From: Peptococcaceae bacterium BICA1-8
GTDB taxonomy: Bacteria > Bacillota > Peptococcia > Peptococcales > BICA1-8
Assembly: GCA_000802045.1 (NCBI GenBank)
Contig: JUEF01000141.1
Location: forward strand, 1 to 40,616
DNA: 40,616 nucleotides
Reading direction: 5' to 3'
The notes beneath the pieces were generated by a model. It had not been told where the DNA came from. It searched no databases and saw only the letters and a list, made by a program, of their open reading frames with translations. This document shows positions 33,263-40,360 of the stretch, one piece after another. Numbering within the stretch: the stretch's first letter is position 1; each line of letters opens with the position of its first letter. The translations under genes and the position numbers were made by a program.

Positions 33263-33583
33263 ATGTCTCTACCTATACTGATAGTAGGAGCGGGTTATGA
33301 GCAGTATCCCCTGATCAAAAGGGCAGCGGATAGGGGCTTATATGTTATTGCAGTAGATAAAAATCCAGATGCTTACGGTTTTTTCTTTGCCGATGAGAGC
33401 CATATCATAAGTGTCAGAGATGAAAAGTCAATTTTAAAGCTGGCTGGGGAGAAAAAAATCAAAGGAATTACTTCCCTCATTAGTGAAGTACCCTTGCCGA
33501 CTATTGGAGCAGTAAGCAAACAATTAGGCTTCCCTGTATTAGTCAAAAAAGTATTGAAGCAACTACAAATAAATATAAGATGA
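33263..33583 (+). CDS. ATP-grasp ligase, N-terminal part (frameshifted)
   Basis: A 106-residue product with the pre-ATP-grasp domain: PILIVGAGYEQYPLIKRA, IAVDKNPDA, ADESHIISVRD and GITSLISEVPLPTIGAVSKQLG. This is followed by an odd tail. At the run of six A (33545-33550) the reading should move to the -1 frame, where KSIEATTNKYKMREFFKE gives exactly the expected continuation. The start has AAAAGGAGG. Together with 33580-34488 it makes a protein of about 408 residues of the carbamoyl-phosphate-synthase-like type, similar in role to the product at 17261. Confidence 0.75.
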   Translation: MSLPILIVGAGYEQYPLIKRAADRGLYVIAVDKNPDAYGFFFADESHIISVRDEKSILKLAGEKKIKGITSLISEVPLPTIGAVSKQLGFPVLVKKVLKQLQINIR

Positions 33584-34488
33584 GGGAATTTTTTAAGGAA
33601 AAGGGGATTCCTAATCCTAAATATGCTCAGATAAATATAAATCTAAATAATGTCCTTTTAATAGCCGAAGCAATAGGTTTTCCTCAGGTTATTAAACCTA
33701 TCAAGCAAGGTGGACAAAGGGGATTATTTAAAGTTAGAAACAAAGAAGAGCTAAAAGAAGCCCTTGACCAACTCAAATCCACTGACTTAGATCAAGAAAT
33801 AATCATTGAGGAGTTTTTAGAAGGGGAAGAGATTAATGTAGTAGGGCTAGTCATAGAGGGAAGAACCAAAGCTTTAACTATATCGGAACGAATTAAAGAT
33901 CAATATAAATCCTTTGGTGTTGTCCAACGGCATTTATATCCAGCTAATTACTCTGAGGAGACAATTAAAGCCGTTGAAAAGCTGGTTGAAGATATAATTA
34001 ATGCCATAGAACTTAAAAATGGCTTGTTATTCCCCCAAATCATAATTACTGAAAAGGGACCCATGGTTATTGAGATAGGGGCCCGGGTTCCTGGAGGAAT
34101 AATGAAGGAATTATTTGAGTACGCTACCGGCTACGATTTATTAGATATCCAAATTGACTTTGCTTTAGGAGAAAAGATTGAGTTGGAAAAATATAAAAAA
34201 TACCCGAGCTTTCCGGCTGTTACAGTGAAGTTTTTATCTGCAGACCCTGGATCTCTAACCTCAGGAATTGTGATTGAACATTATGGAATCGAAGAGGTCT
34301 TAAAAATACCAGGTATTGTAAAGGCTGATTTCTTTCAGGATCCTCGCCAGAAAATTATTAAACCATTAAAAACAGGAGCAGATAGATTTTTTTATCTGGT
34401 AGCAGTCGGTCAGAGTCGGGAAGAAGTAATAGAAAAAAGTGATAGGGCAGAAAAGCAGATAAATTTTACCGTTACCCCTCCAACCTAA
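33580..34488 (+). CDS. ATP-grasp ligase, main part (frameshifted)
   Basis: A 302-residue product from ATG 33580, although this frame is open from 33487 and surely continues the preceding frame. It holds FPQVIKPIKQGGQRGLFKV (ATP-binding Lys and Gly loop), IIIEEFLEGEEINV (hinge), and GPMVIEIGARVPGGI (metal-binding Glu). Such ligases form amide bonds between a carboxylate and an amine. Placed between PseG and the synthase in a pathway lacking PseH, it may acylate the sugar amine with an amino acid (inference). Whether the gene is broken, recoded or mis-sequenced is unknown. Confidence 0.75.
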   Translation: MREFFKEKGIPNPKYAQININLNNVLLIAEAIGFPQVIKPIKQGGQRGLFKVRNKEELKEALDQLKSTDLDQEIIIEEFLEGEEINVVGLVIEGRTKALTISERIKDQYKSFGVVQRHLYPANYSEETIKAVEKLVEDIINAIELKNGLLFPQIIITEKGPMVIEIGARVPGGIMKELFEYATGYDLLDIQIDFALGEKIELEKYKKYPSFPAVTVKFLSADPGSLTSGIVIEHYGIEEVLKIPGIVKADFFQDPRQKIIKPLKTGADRFFYLVAVGQSREEVIEKSDRAEKQINFTVTPPT

Positions 34489-34538
34489 GAGAAAAATAAC
34501 TAAAACTTGAAAAATAGAAATGCTCGGAGGAATAAACG

Positions 34539-35588
34539 ATGATAGAAATAAGAGTAGGGAATAGAAAAATCGGTCAGGGTCATCCTCCCTTTATTATTGC
34601 TGAAATGTCGGGAAACCATAATCAGTCTCTGGATAAGGCCCTAGAAATAGTTTATGCTGCAAAGGAAGCAGGGGTGGATGCTTTAAAAATGCAAACATAT
34701 ACCCCAGAGACCATGACCTTAGATGTAGATGAAAAGGAGTTCATGATTAATGAACAAGGAAGTCTCTGGCAAGGAAAATCCTTATATCAGATTTATAAAA
34801 AAGCCTATACTCCATGGGAATGGCATGCAAAAATATTTAATTTAGCACGTGAATTAAGGTTAAATATTTTTAGTTCGCCATTTGATGAGACTGCTATTGA
34901 TTTCTTAGAAGAATTAAACCCTCCCTGTTACAAAATTGCTTCATTTGAAATAGTGGATATACCGTTAATTAAAAAAGCTGCTGCTGCCGGGAAGCCTCTA
35001 ATTATTTCTACAGGCATGGCAGCTATCAGGGAAATTGCTGATGCAGTTGAAGCAGCAAGGCAAGCCGGGTGTAAGGATCTAATTTTGCTTAAATGCACCA
35101 GCGATTATCCTGCTCCCCCAGAATATTGTAACCTTTTAACTATACCCCATATGGAACAGTTGTTTAACTGTCAGGTGGGTTTGTCTGACCATACATTGGG
35201 AATAGGGGTTGCCGTGGCCAGTGTGGCCTTAGGAGCGACAGTAATAGAAAAGCATTTTACTTTATCCCGGAGTGAAGAGGGAGTAGATGCTCCATTTTCC
35301 TTAGAACCTGATGAGATGAAACAATTAGTTATTGAAACTAAACGAGCCTGGCAGGCTCTAGGTAAGGTGAACTATGGACCTACCCTGGGTGAAAAAAATT
35401 CTCTCAAGAGGCGCAGGTCTTTGTATGTAATCAAGGATATGGAAGGTGGGGAGGAATTTACCAAAGATAATTTAGGCAGAATTAGACCCGGGGTTGGATT
35501 GGAGCCCAAATATTACGATATATTAATAGGAAAAAAAGTTGTAAAATCAATCCCCAAAGGTACGCCAGTAGATTGGAGCTTAATATAA
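34539..35588 (+). CDS. pseI: Nonulosonic acid synthase (PseI/NeuB/SpsE family)
   Basis: A 349-residue protein: FIIAEMSGNHNQSLDKAL at residue 19 is the PseI signature, KMQTYTPETMT follows, then FSSPFDETAIDFLEE, KCTSDYPAPP, GLSDHTLG and VIEKHFTLSR with metal-binding His residues. Residues 290-349 are the antifreeze-like SAF domain (RRSLYVIKDMEGGE). It condenses the free hexose with phosphoenolpyruvate to give the nine-carbon acid. RBS CGGAGGA. The AEMSGNHN form favours pseudaminic over legionaminic or sialic acid synthase. Last gene of the pathway. Confidence 0.9.
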   Translation: MIEIRVGNRKIGQGHPPFIIAEMSGNHNQSLDKALEIVYAAKEAGVDALKMQTYTPETMTLDVDEKEFMINEQGSLWQGKSLYQIYKKAYTPWEWHAKIFNLARELRLNIFSSPFDETAIDFLEELNPPCYKIASFEIVDIPLIKKAAAAGKPLIISTGMAAIREIADAVEAARQAGCKDLILLKCTSDYPAPPEYCNLLTIPHMEQLFNCQVGLSDHTLGIGVAVASVALGATVIEKHFTLSRSEEGVDAPFSLEPDEMKQLVIETKRAWQALGKVNYGPTLGEKNSLKRRRSLYVIKDMEGGEEFTKDNLGRIRPGVGLEPKYYDILIGKKVVKSIPKGTPVDWSLI

Positions 35589-35727
35589 CTTATGGATAAT
35601 AATATAAATCAAAGCCCACCGATAGTTCGAGTATAATTGAAAAGTAAATTCAGAAATTAGAAATAATTAGCGTTTTGAGGGAAATACCATCTATGTGTTA
35701 GGAAATATCATTTAAGGGGGTGATTTA

Positions 35728-36387
35728 ATGTCAAATACTGATCAATTTATTCAATCAATCCTTCCTTTGGCAGTAAAAACCCAAAAAGGAACAGGTCTAC
35801 CGGCGGTTATCATGGTTGCACAGGCTGCCCTCGAAACCGGGTATGGTAAATATATTCTTAAAGACTCTCAAACTGGTAAAAACAGTTATAATTTATTTAA
35901 TATTAAAGGAGAAGGTCCGGCTGGAAGTATCCTTGTTTCAACTTTAGAGTATCAAGGTGAAAATCTGATAAAAGTTGATTCATACTTTAGAGCATATCAT
36001 TCTTATCAAGAATCTTTTAATGATTATGCCTCCTTTATTCTACGAACCAGTCGTTATGAGCCTGCGGTGGCTGTTGCAAATTATCCAGAGAAATATGCTA
36101 GACAACTTCAAGAGTGTGGTTATGCTACCGACCCTAAATATGCCGAAAAATTACTTAATATTGCAAAAGAATGGAGTCTTTTTGCGAGAGTAGAAGAAGC
36201 ATTGCAAGCACAGGAATTAGTTGAAAGTGAGACACCATCGGATTGGGCAAAACAAAGTGTAGAAAAGGCAATTAAGTCAGGAATTATGATTGGTTACGGA
36301 GAGGGGATTTGGCATCCTAAGGTTCCTGTTACCCGTGAAATGCTGGCAGTTATACTTGATAGATTGGGATTACTAAAAAAAAATTAA
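35728..36387 (+). CDS. Glucosaminidase (FlgJ/LytG-like) with C-terminal SLH segment
   Basis: A 219-residue protein. Residues 5-150 are a GH73-type glucosaminidase: MVAQAALETGYGKY with the catalytic Glu, NLFNIKG, DSYFRAYHSYQESFNDYA. Residues 170-219 form one S-layer homology segment (DWAKQSVEKAIKSGIMIGYG, PVTREMLAVILDRL). GH73 enzymes cut peptidoglycan; one SLH unit is fewer than the usual three. No signal peptide, so it may act in the mother cell or on the spore cortex/coat. RBS AAGGGGGGTGA. Confidence 0.8.
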   Translation: MSNTDQFIQSILPLAVKTQKGTGLPAVIMVAQAALETGYGKYILKDSQTGKNSYNLFNIKGEGPAGSILVSTLEYQGENLIKVDSYFRAYHSYQESFNDYASFILRTSRYEPAVAVANYPEKYARQLQECGYATDPKYAEKLLNIAKEWSLFARVEEALQAQELVESETPSDWAKQSVEKAIKSGIMIGYGEGIWHPKVPVTREMLAVILDRLGLLKKN

Positions 36388-36399
36388 ACGAAAGAGTTT

Positions 36400-36453
36400 T
36401 TATACTTCTCAATTTAAATAATTAAGAAGTATAAGGAGATAGTAAATACTATC
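36400..36453. repeat. Two small inverted repeats
   Basis: TTATACTTCT and AGAAGTATAA (36400-36409, 36425-36434), then GATAGTAAATACTATC (36438-36453). Function unclear; AT-rich, so weak RNA structure or protein site. Confidence 0.3.
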
Positions 36454-36472
36454 ATATTAAGGAGTCATATGT

Positions 36473-36517
36473 ATGAGGCATTCGATTGAATGCCAATTTT
36501 TATCTAAGTTTTTTTAA
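36473..36517 (+). CDS. Possible 14-residue leader peptide
   Basis: ATG at 36473 is eight bases after AAGGAG and encodes MRHSIECQFLSKFF. The hairpin at 36477-36494 lies inside it, so translation would interfere with termination. Chance occurrence is quite possible. Confidence 0.2.
   Translation: MRHSIECQFLSKFF
36477..36500 (+). terminator. Intrinsic terminator or attenuator
   Basis: GGCATTC pairs with GAATGCC (loop GATT), followed by AATTTTTATC. It separates the glucosaminidase gene from the coat peptide genes. Confidence 0.6.
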
Positions 36518-36518
36518 A

Positions 36519-36545
36519 ACCATTTTGTAAGTAATGCATATTATA
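36519..36545 (+). promoter_or_regulatory. Putative sigma-K promoter of the coat peptide genes
   Basis: AC at 36519-36520, 16 bases, then CATATTATA at 36537-36545, a full match to AC-N16-CATANNNTA. It lies 31 bases before the ATG at 36577. Confidence 0.6.
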
Positions 36546-36576
36546 TTAGTAGATTAATTAAAGGAGGGATTTTATT

Positions 36577-36783
36577 ATGTATATGTATAGACAGTTTATG
36601 CAACCAGGGTTTCAGCCACCGCCAGGTCAAAGCTGGTTTTTCCCGCCGCAGCCACAGCCAATGCCAATGCCGCCGACTCCAATACCACCAGTACTGCCAA
36701 TGACCTTTGAAGAAATGTATATGATACTTGGAGAAATGTATGAAATGATAAGATGTATCTATGAACAGGAAGCGACAGAGTAG
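36577..36783 (+). CDS. Small Pro/Met-rich coat-type peptide
   Basis: A 68-residue protein. The first 40 residues are rich in Pro, Gln, Met and Phe (QPGFQPPPGQSWFFPP, PMPMPPTPIPPV). The rest is one amphipathic helix with Met and Tyr (EMYMILGEMYEMIRCIYEQE). This order is repeated in the next gene. It has AAAGGAGGG and a sigma-K-like promoter. Such composition is usual for small spore coat proteins; no exact family is claimed. Confidence 0.75.
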   Translation: MYMYRQFMQPGFQPPPGQSWFFPPQPQPMPMPPTPIPPVLPMTFEEMYMILGEMYEMIRCIYEQEATE

Positions 36784-36835
36784 AAATTAAAAGGTGTAAC
36801 CTTTAAATTGAAATTTAGAAAAAGGGGGTACGAAA

Positions 36836-37135
36836 ATGTATAGAAACTGTCCGCAATACCCTATGCCATATCAGGCTCCTGAAATGCAATATCCTTTTTT
36901 AGGAATGGAATATCCATATTATCCAGGGCTAGAAATGCAATACCCTATGCAATATCAAGGACCAGGAATGCAATATCCATATTATCCCTGCCCGGGACCT
37001 GGACCAATGCCAGGACCAATGCCAGGACCAATGCCGCCAGGACCAGGAATGGACTATCCGCCAGTAGAAATTCAAAGGATAGTTAGAGAAATGCTTGAGA
37101 TGGTTAGAGCTATATACCAAGAAGAGTGTCAATAA
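36836..37135 (+). CDS. Small Pro/Tyr/Met-rich coat-type peptide, paralogue
   Basis: A 99-residue protein. Residues 1-75 are repeats of (E/G)MQYP-like and GPMP-like units, rich in Pro, Tyr, Met and Gly. Residues 76-99 are the amphipathic helix EIQRIVREMLEMVRAIYQEE, matching the helix of the preceding product. RBS AAAGGGGG. The Tyr-rich part could be cross-linked; the helix could be the docking element. Terminator follows. Confidence 0.75.
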   Translation: MYRNCPQYPMPYQAPEMQYPFLGMEYPYYPGLEMQYPMQYQGPGMQYPYYPCPGPGPMPGPMPGPMPPGPGMDYPPVEIQRIVREMLEMVRAIYQEECQ

Positions 37136-37141
37136 ATAAAA

Positions 37142-37179
37142 AATTAGAAAAACTTGGCTTGCGCCAAGTTTTTCTAATT
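37142..37179. terminator. Bidirectional terminator with 17-bp perfect stem
   Basis: AATTAGAAAAACTTGGC pairs exactly with GCCAAGTTTTTCTAATT around TTGC. The stop codon of the convergent CotS-like gene lies in its right arm. Confidence 0.9.
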
Positions 37180-38212
37180 ACACCAGTTGCCAAAACCGAC
37201 TCAATATGTCAATTTTATTCTGTTCAAATCTAATTGCATTTATCATTTTGGATCTAAATATATCTTTACTCCAGTTAGGTTTTTGCTTTAAAAAATAATT
37301 AGTAGTAACATTAAAAAAAATATGAGGAGCCTTTAATTCTGCGAGAAGTACTTTAAGTTCCTCCTTTGATAAGGGATAGATATCTAAATAGTTTCTTAAG
37401 ATTAATGAAACAGTTTTAGCACACCAGTTCTTCTGAGAATACATAGTTTTAATAATTAATTTTCTTAAGTCCCGTGCTGGTAAATCTAAGCAAATATTAT
37501 CCAAATGTAACAACCAAAAAGCATTTTCCTCACCTAGGGAAAAATTATGGGGTAAAAATCCATTAACACATAGACAAGGGGATTTTTTTATTTTATCAAC
37601 CCAATTCTCATAAATTTTACTTTCAAAGACTTCTGCAACCTCTTCAAAATGCTCGAAAAAACTCTGATAGTGTTTTAAATACAGTTTACAAAAAATATCA
37701 GAACTATTTGCTTCCGCTTCGTACTTATATTCTAAAAGTAAACCTTGTTTACGCCTCGTCAAGAGAGGCCATTTGCCTAAATGCTTATCAATTTTCAGAA
37801 TGGCCGGTACTGTATAATCCTTGGCTGCTTGATGGAGCTCCGCTATACCCCGGGTTAATTTAGTTATATCCTCAGCATCAGAATAATCTGGTGTTCTACC
37901 TTTAACCCAATTAGTTAAAATATAATAACAATCATTATCGATAACCCAAGGTTCAGCATTTTTTGTAGGTATCAATGGGGCAACATTGTTTACTCCTTTA
38001 CTTAGGTAATTGTAGGCAGATATCATCACATTCCATTGATCTTTATTTAATAAATACCTTTTCAAGGCATAATTTTTATTATTTGATTTAATATGCCAGA
38101 CAGCTTTATTGGATTGGTACAGGTATCTTTTTATATACAGGACCTGGATGGGATATTGTTTTATAACTGCAGAGGCGTCTTTTACATAGTCTTTATAGAT
38201 ACTTTGATCCAT
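37178..38212 (-). CDS. CotS-like spore coat protein (pseudokinase)
   Basis: A 344-residue protein of the aminoglycoside-phosphotransferase-like CotS/YsxE/YutH group. WHIKSNNKNYALKRYL near residue 40 fits the ATP-binding Lys strand, and YYILTNWVKGRTPDY near 96 the hinge. The catalytic loop reads LCVNGFLPHNF where active members have HGDxxPxN, and LLHLDNICLDLPARDL stands for the IDFD segment. The catalytic Asp of the loop is absent, so it is probably inactive. CotS proteins are coat structural components. ATG 12 bases after GGGGGG; CATAGAGTA upstream suggests sigma-K. Confidence 0.75.
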   Translation of the reverse strand: MDQSIYKDYVKDASAVIKQYPIQVLYIKRYLYQSNKAVWHIKSNNKNYALKRYLLNKDQWNVMISAYNYLSKGVNNVAPLIPTKNAEPWVIDNDCYYILTNWVKGRTPDYSDAEDITKLTRGIAELHQAAKDYTVPAILKIDKHLGKWPLLTRRKQGLLLEYKYEAEANSSDIFCKLYLKHYQSFFEHFEEVAEVFESKIYENWVDKIKKSPCLCVNGFLPHNFSLGEENAFWLLHLDNICLDLPARDLRKLIIKTMYSQKNWCAKTVSLILRNYLDIYPLSKEELKVLLAELKAPHIFFNVTTNYFLKQKPNWSKDIFRSKMINAIRFEQNKIDILSRFWQLV

Positions 38213-38244
38213 GTACTTTTGATTCCCCCCTTATTAGGATTCCT

Positions 38245-38253
38245 TACTCTATG
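38245..38253 (-). promoter_or_regulatory. Putative sigma-K -10 element
   Basis: Coding strand CATAGAGTA, a perfect CATANNNTA, 32 bases before the CotS-like start. The -35 AC is not found at the usual distance. Confidence 0.4.
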
Positions 38254-38431
38254 GTATGTTTAAGGGAGAGAGAGTGTTTTAGCTATTAAAAGAAAAATAT
38301 AAATATATTTAAGTGGAAAATCTAGCAAATGGAAGGAACTAGTTAACATTATGTAGAAAGAAGTACGAGTTAAATGAAAAGCTTGCTTATGGCATAACTA
38401 TATTGATACGGATATAAGAGGAGGCTGTACA

Positions 38432-39142
38432 TTGTTTGGTCCAATTAAAAAAGATCCGACCAATGTTTATCAACGGATCTTAAAAGAATTAACTGGCGCA
38501 ATTATGCACGGTGATTTAAAGCCGGGAGATAAGTTGCCGGCGGAGAGAAGTCTTTCCGAGATGATGGGGGTAAGCAGGACTTCTTTGCGTGAGGCATTAA
38601 AGATGCTAGCCGCTGCGGGGATGGTAGAAATAAAACATGGACAGGGTGTATTTATAACTGAAAAGGAATCAAGCGCTAGTATTTTAAAAGATTTTGCCAA
38701 CCAGAATGTTATAGATAGTCACACCTTAAAGGATTTATTTGAATTAAGGAAGCTTCTTGAAACACAAAATGCTGTTTGGGCTTGCCAAAGGGCAAACAAT
38801 GAGGAAATAAAAAAATTGAATCTTTTAGTAGAAAAGACCTTAAACGCTTTGCAGGATACTAAAGATGATCTTGTGATATTGGCAAAACAGGATAGTGAGT
38901 TTCATACACTTTTAGCTGAGGCCACAGGCAATAAGGTTATTGTTCGGGTCATGCATGACCTTCTGGATTTACTGAATGATAGTCGTTGCCAGGCTTTAAG
39001 CATTCCAGATAGGCCCTTTCGCTCTTTAAATGAGCACAAGGAAATTGTAGAAGCCTTAAAGCTAAGGGACGTGGAAGGTGTAAAGGGGAAAATGCTGTAT
39101 CATCTTAAAAATGTTGAAGCGGAATTGCTTAAAAAAAGCTAG
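38432..39142 (+). CDS. GntR/FadR-family transcription regulator (FCD domain)
   Basis: A 236-residue protein. Residues 10-78 are the winged helix: LKPGDKLPAERSLSEMMGVSRTSLREALKMLAAAGMVEIKHGQG pattern (shown in part as PAERSLSEMMGVSRTS), with GQGVFI as the wing. Residues 95-225 are the all-helical FCD ligand domain (LFELRKLLE, DSEFHTLLAEATGN, EHKEIVEALKLRD). It would repress a carbon or organic acid gene set in response to a small acid. TTG start behind AGAGGAGG. Target genes are not evident; nothing metabolic of the usual type is adjacent. Confidence 0.85.
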   Translation: MFGPIKKDPTNVYQRILKELTGAIMHGDLKPGDKLPAERSLSEMMGVSRTSLREALKMLAAAGMVEIKHGQGVFITEKESSASILKDFANQNVIDSHTLKDLFELRKLLETQNAVWACQRANNEEIKKLNLLVEKTLNALQDTKDDLVILAKQDSEFHTLLAEATGNKVIVRVMHDLLDLLNDSRCQALSIPDRPFRSLNEHKEIVEALKLRDVEGVKGKMLYHLKNVEAELLKKS

Positions 39143-39157
39143 GCAGTAAGTATAAAT

Positions 39158-39197
39158 AAGCCTACTGCATCAGATATCTGGCTTCAGTAGGCTTTTA
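39158..39197. terminator. Intrinsic terminator
   Basis: AAGCCTACTG pairs with CAGTAGGCTT around a 17-base loop and is followed by TTAT. It separates the regulator from the convergent CsxC-like gene. Confidence 0.7.
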
Positions 39198-39203
39198 TGA
39201 TTT

Positions 39204-40145
39204 TTAAAATCGGGGAATAGCAACTTGCTGGTCCTGCAGAAGTTTAAAAGTAAGGAATAATACTGTCTTCTCTTCAATCTTTTTAAACTGTCTTCTAGTT
39301 AAGGTTAAATCCTTATCCGGAGGAGTACAATCTAGAAATTCATTAAAGTCTACAATTCTGCTGGATTCCAGTTCACAATAGGGGCGTTCGTTAAAAAACT
39401 CCATACTGATCTGGTTGTATTCAGAAAAATCTGCTGATAACAATTTATCTTTTTCTGTAAAAGTAGGGTCTAGTTCTTCTCGATATAAATATTCAAATTC
39501 CTGGATAGTATTAGTATAAAGGGGAAGAGGTTCTGCCCCATTATAGATAATGGCTGTAGTACAGCTGAAGGGAATGTGGAAAGTACAGTGACGAATATCA
39601 CTACATATACCTTTTGGAGAATTCCAGCAGCCTACTGCTGCATAACTGATATTATTTTTTATAAATCCCCGGATGAATAGAATGTTTGAATTTTGAGCAA
39701 GTATAGATTGAGTAATTATTATATTTTTATGTATCATTTTAATTTCTAAAACTGATTCCGGTAGAATAATAATTGAATCCATATGAATCTGAACAGTAAA
39801 TCGGGAGAGAATGATAGGAATTTTTGCAATTAGTCCATCTGTTAAACCTAAAATTGGCAAAGGTGTATTTGGACATTCAGTTTGTGATTCTGCAGTTATT
39901 TGAATACCATTTACACACTGAGCGGGCAGCAGGTTTATATCATCATCTAAATCATCTTCCACGGGCTGCGAAAGTACTAATTCAATTCCTTTAACTTTTC
40001 CTTCACTTGTTTCGAGTTCAACTTCTGTTTTATAATTGTCTGTTCCTGTTTTGTTTTTTGCATCAGCCAATTCTTTTAAACCAACTTTTTCAGTATTAAT
40101 AGGAATTGAACTTTTCCAGGGAGGTCTTGGCCACGACATAACCAC
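39204..40145 (-). CDS. CsxC-like (SPOCS/DUF7852-type) spore-surface protein
   Basis: A 313-residue protein. Start MVMSWPRPPW is Trp/Pro-rich like the small protein at 6857. The core has AKIPIILSRFTVQI, LPESVLEIKMIHKN, LFIRGFIKNNISYAAVGC and SDIRHCTFHIPFSC, an order I recall from clostridial exosporium CsxC and related spore proteins. The last 75 residues (FSEYNQISMEFFNERPYCEL, QVAIPRF) are closely repeated in the partial gene next to it. GTG 40145 suits AAGGATG better than the ATG six bases on. No signal peptide. Family name is from memory and should be searched. Confidence 0.65.
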   Translation of the reverse strand: MVMSWPRPPWKSSIPINTEKVGLKELADAKNKTGTDNYKTEVELETSEGKVKGIELVLSQPVEDDLDDDINLLPAQCVNGIQITAESQTECPNTPLPILGLTDGLIAKIPIILSRFTVQIHMDSIIILPESVLEIKMIHKNIIITQSILAQNSNILFIRGFIKNNISYAAVGCWNSPKGICSDIRHCTFHIPFSCTTAIIYNGAEPLPLYTNTIQEFEYLYREELDPTFTEKDKLLSADFSEYNQISMEFFNERPYCELESSRIVDFNEFLDCTPPDKDLTLTRRQFKKIEEKTVLFLTFKLLQDQQVAIPRF

Positions 40146-40172
40146 TATATTTCATCCTTTCCTGTTTTTTAT

Positions 40173-40184
40173 AATAGGATATTC
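40173..40184 (-). promoter_or_regulatory. Putative sporulation-type -10 element
   Basis: Coding strand GAATATCCTATT, 28 bases before the start at 40145, identical to the element before 7180. GGAC lies 17 bases upstream. Confidence 0.4.
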
Positions 40185-40340
40185 AATTTATACTTCTTTT
40201 GTCCGTGTTATCTATCTAAAAAACAAAATAGAGAAAATCTTGGAAGATCAGGAGAATAGTTTGCGGTTTATAAATGCTTAAGCCGGAAAAAAGTTGGGAA
40301 CATGGTGGAGAAAACTTTACTCTTGGTTTTAAAGGTAAGG

Positions 40341-40360
40341 GGGAATGAAATCTCATTCCC
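40341..40360 (-). terminator. Possible terminator of the partial gene
   Basis: GGGAATGA pairs with TCATTCCC around AATC, overlapping the stop of the gene at 40353. The T tract on the minus strand is weak. Confidence 0.4.

Noticed and set aside
40036..40281. 81-residue plus-strand open frame
   Set aside because: Overlaps the start of the CsxC-like gene and its promoter region; no ribosome site.
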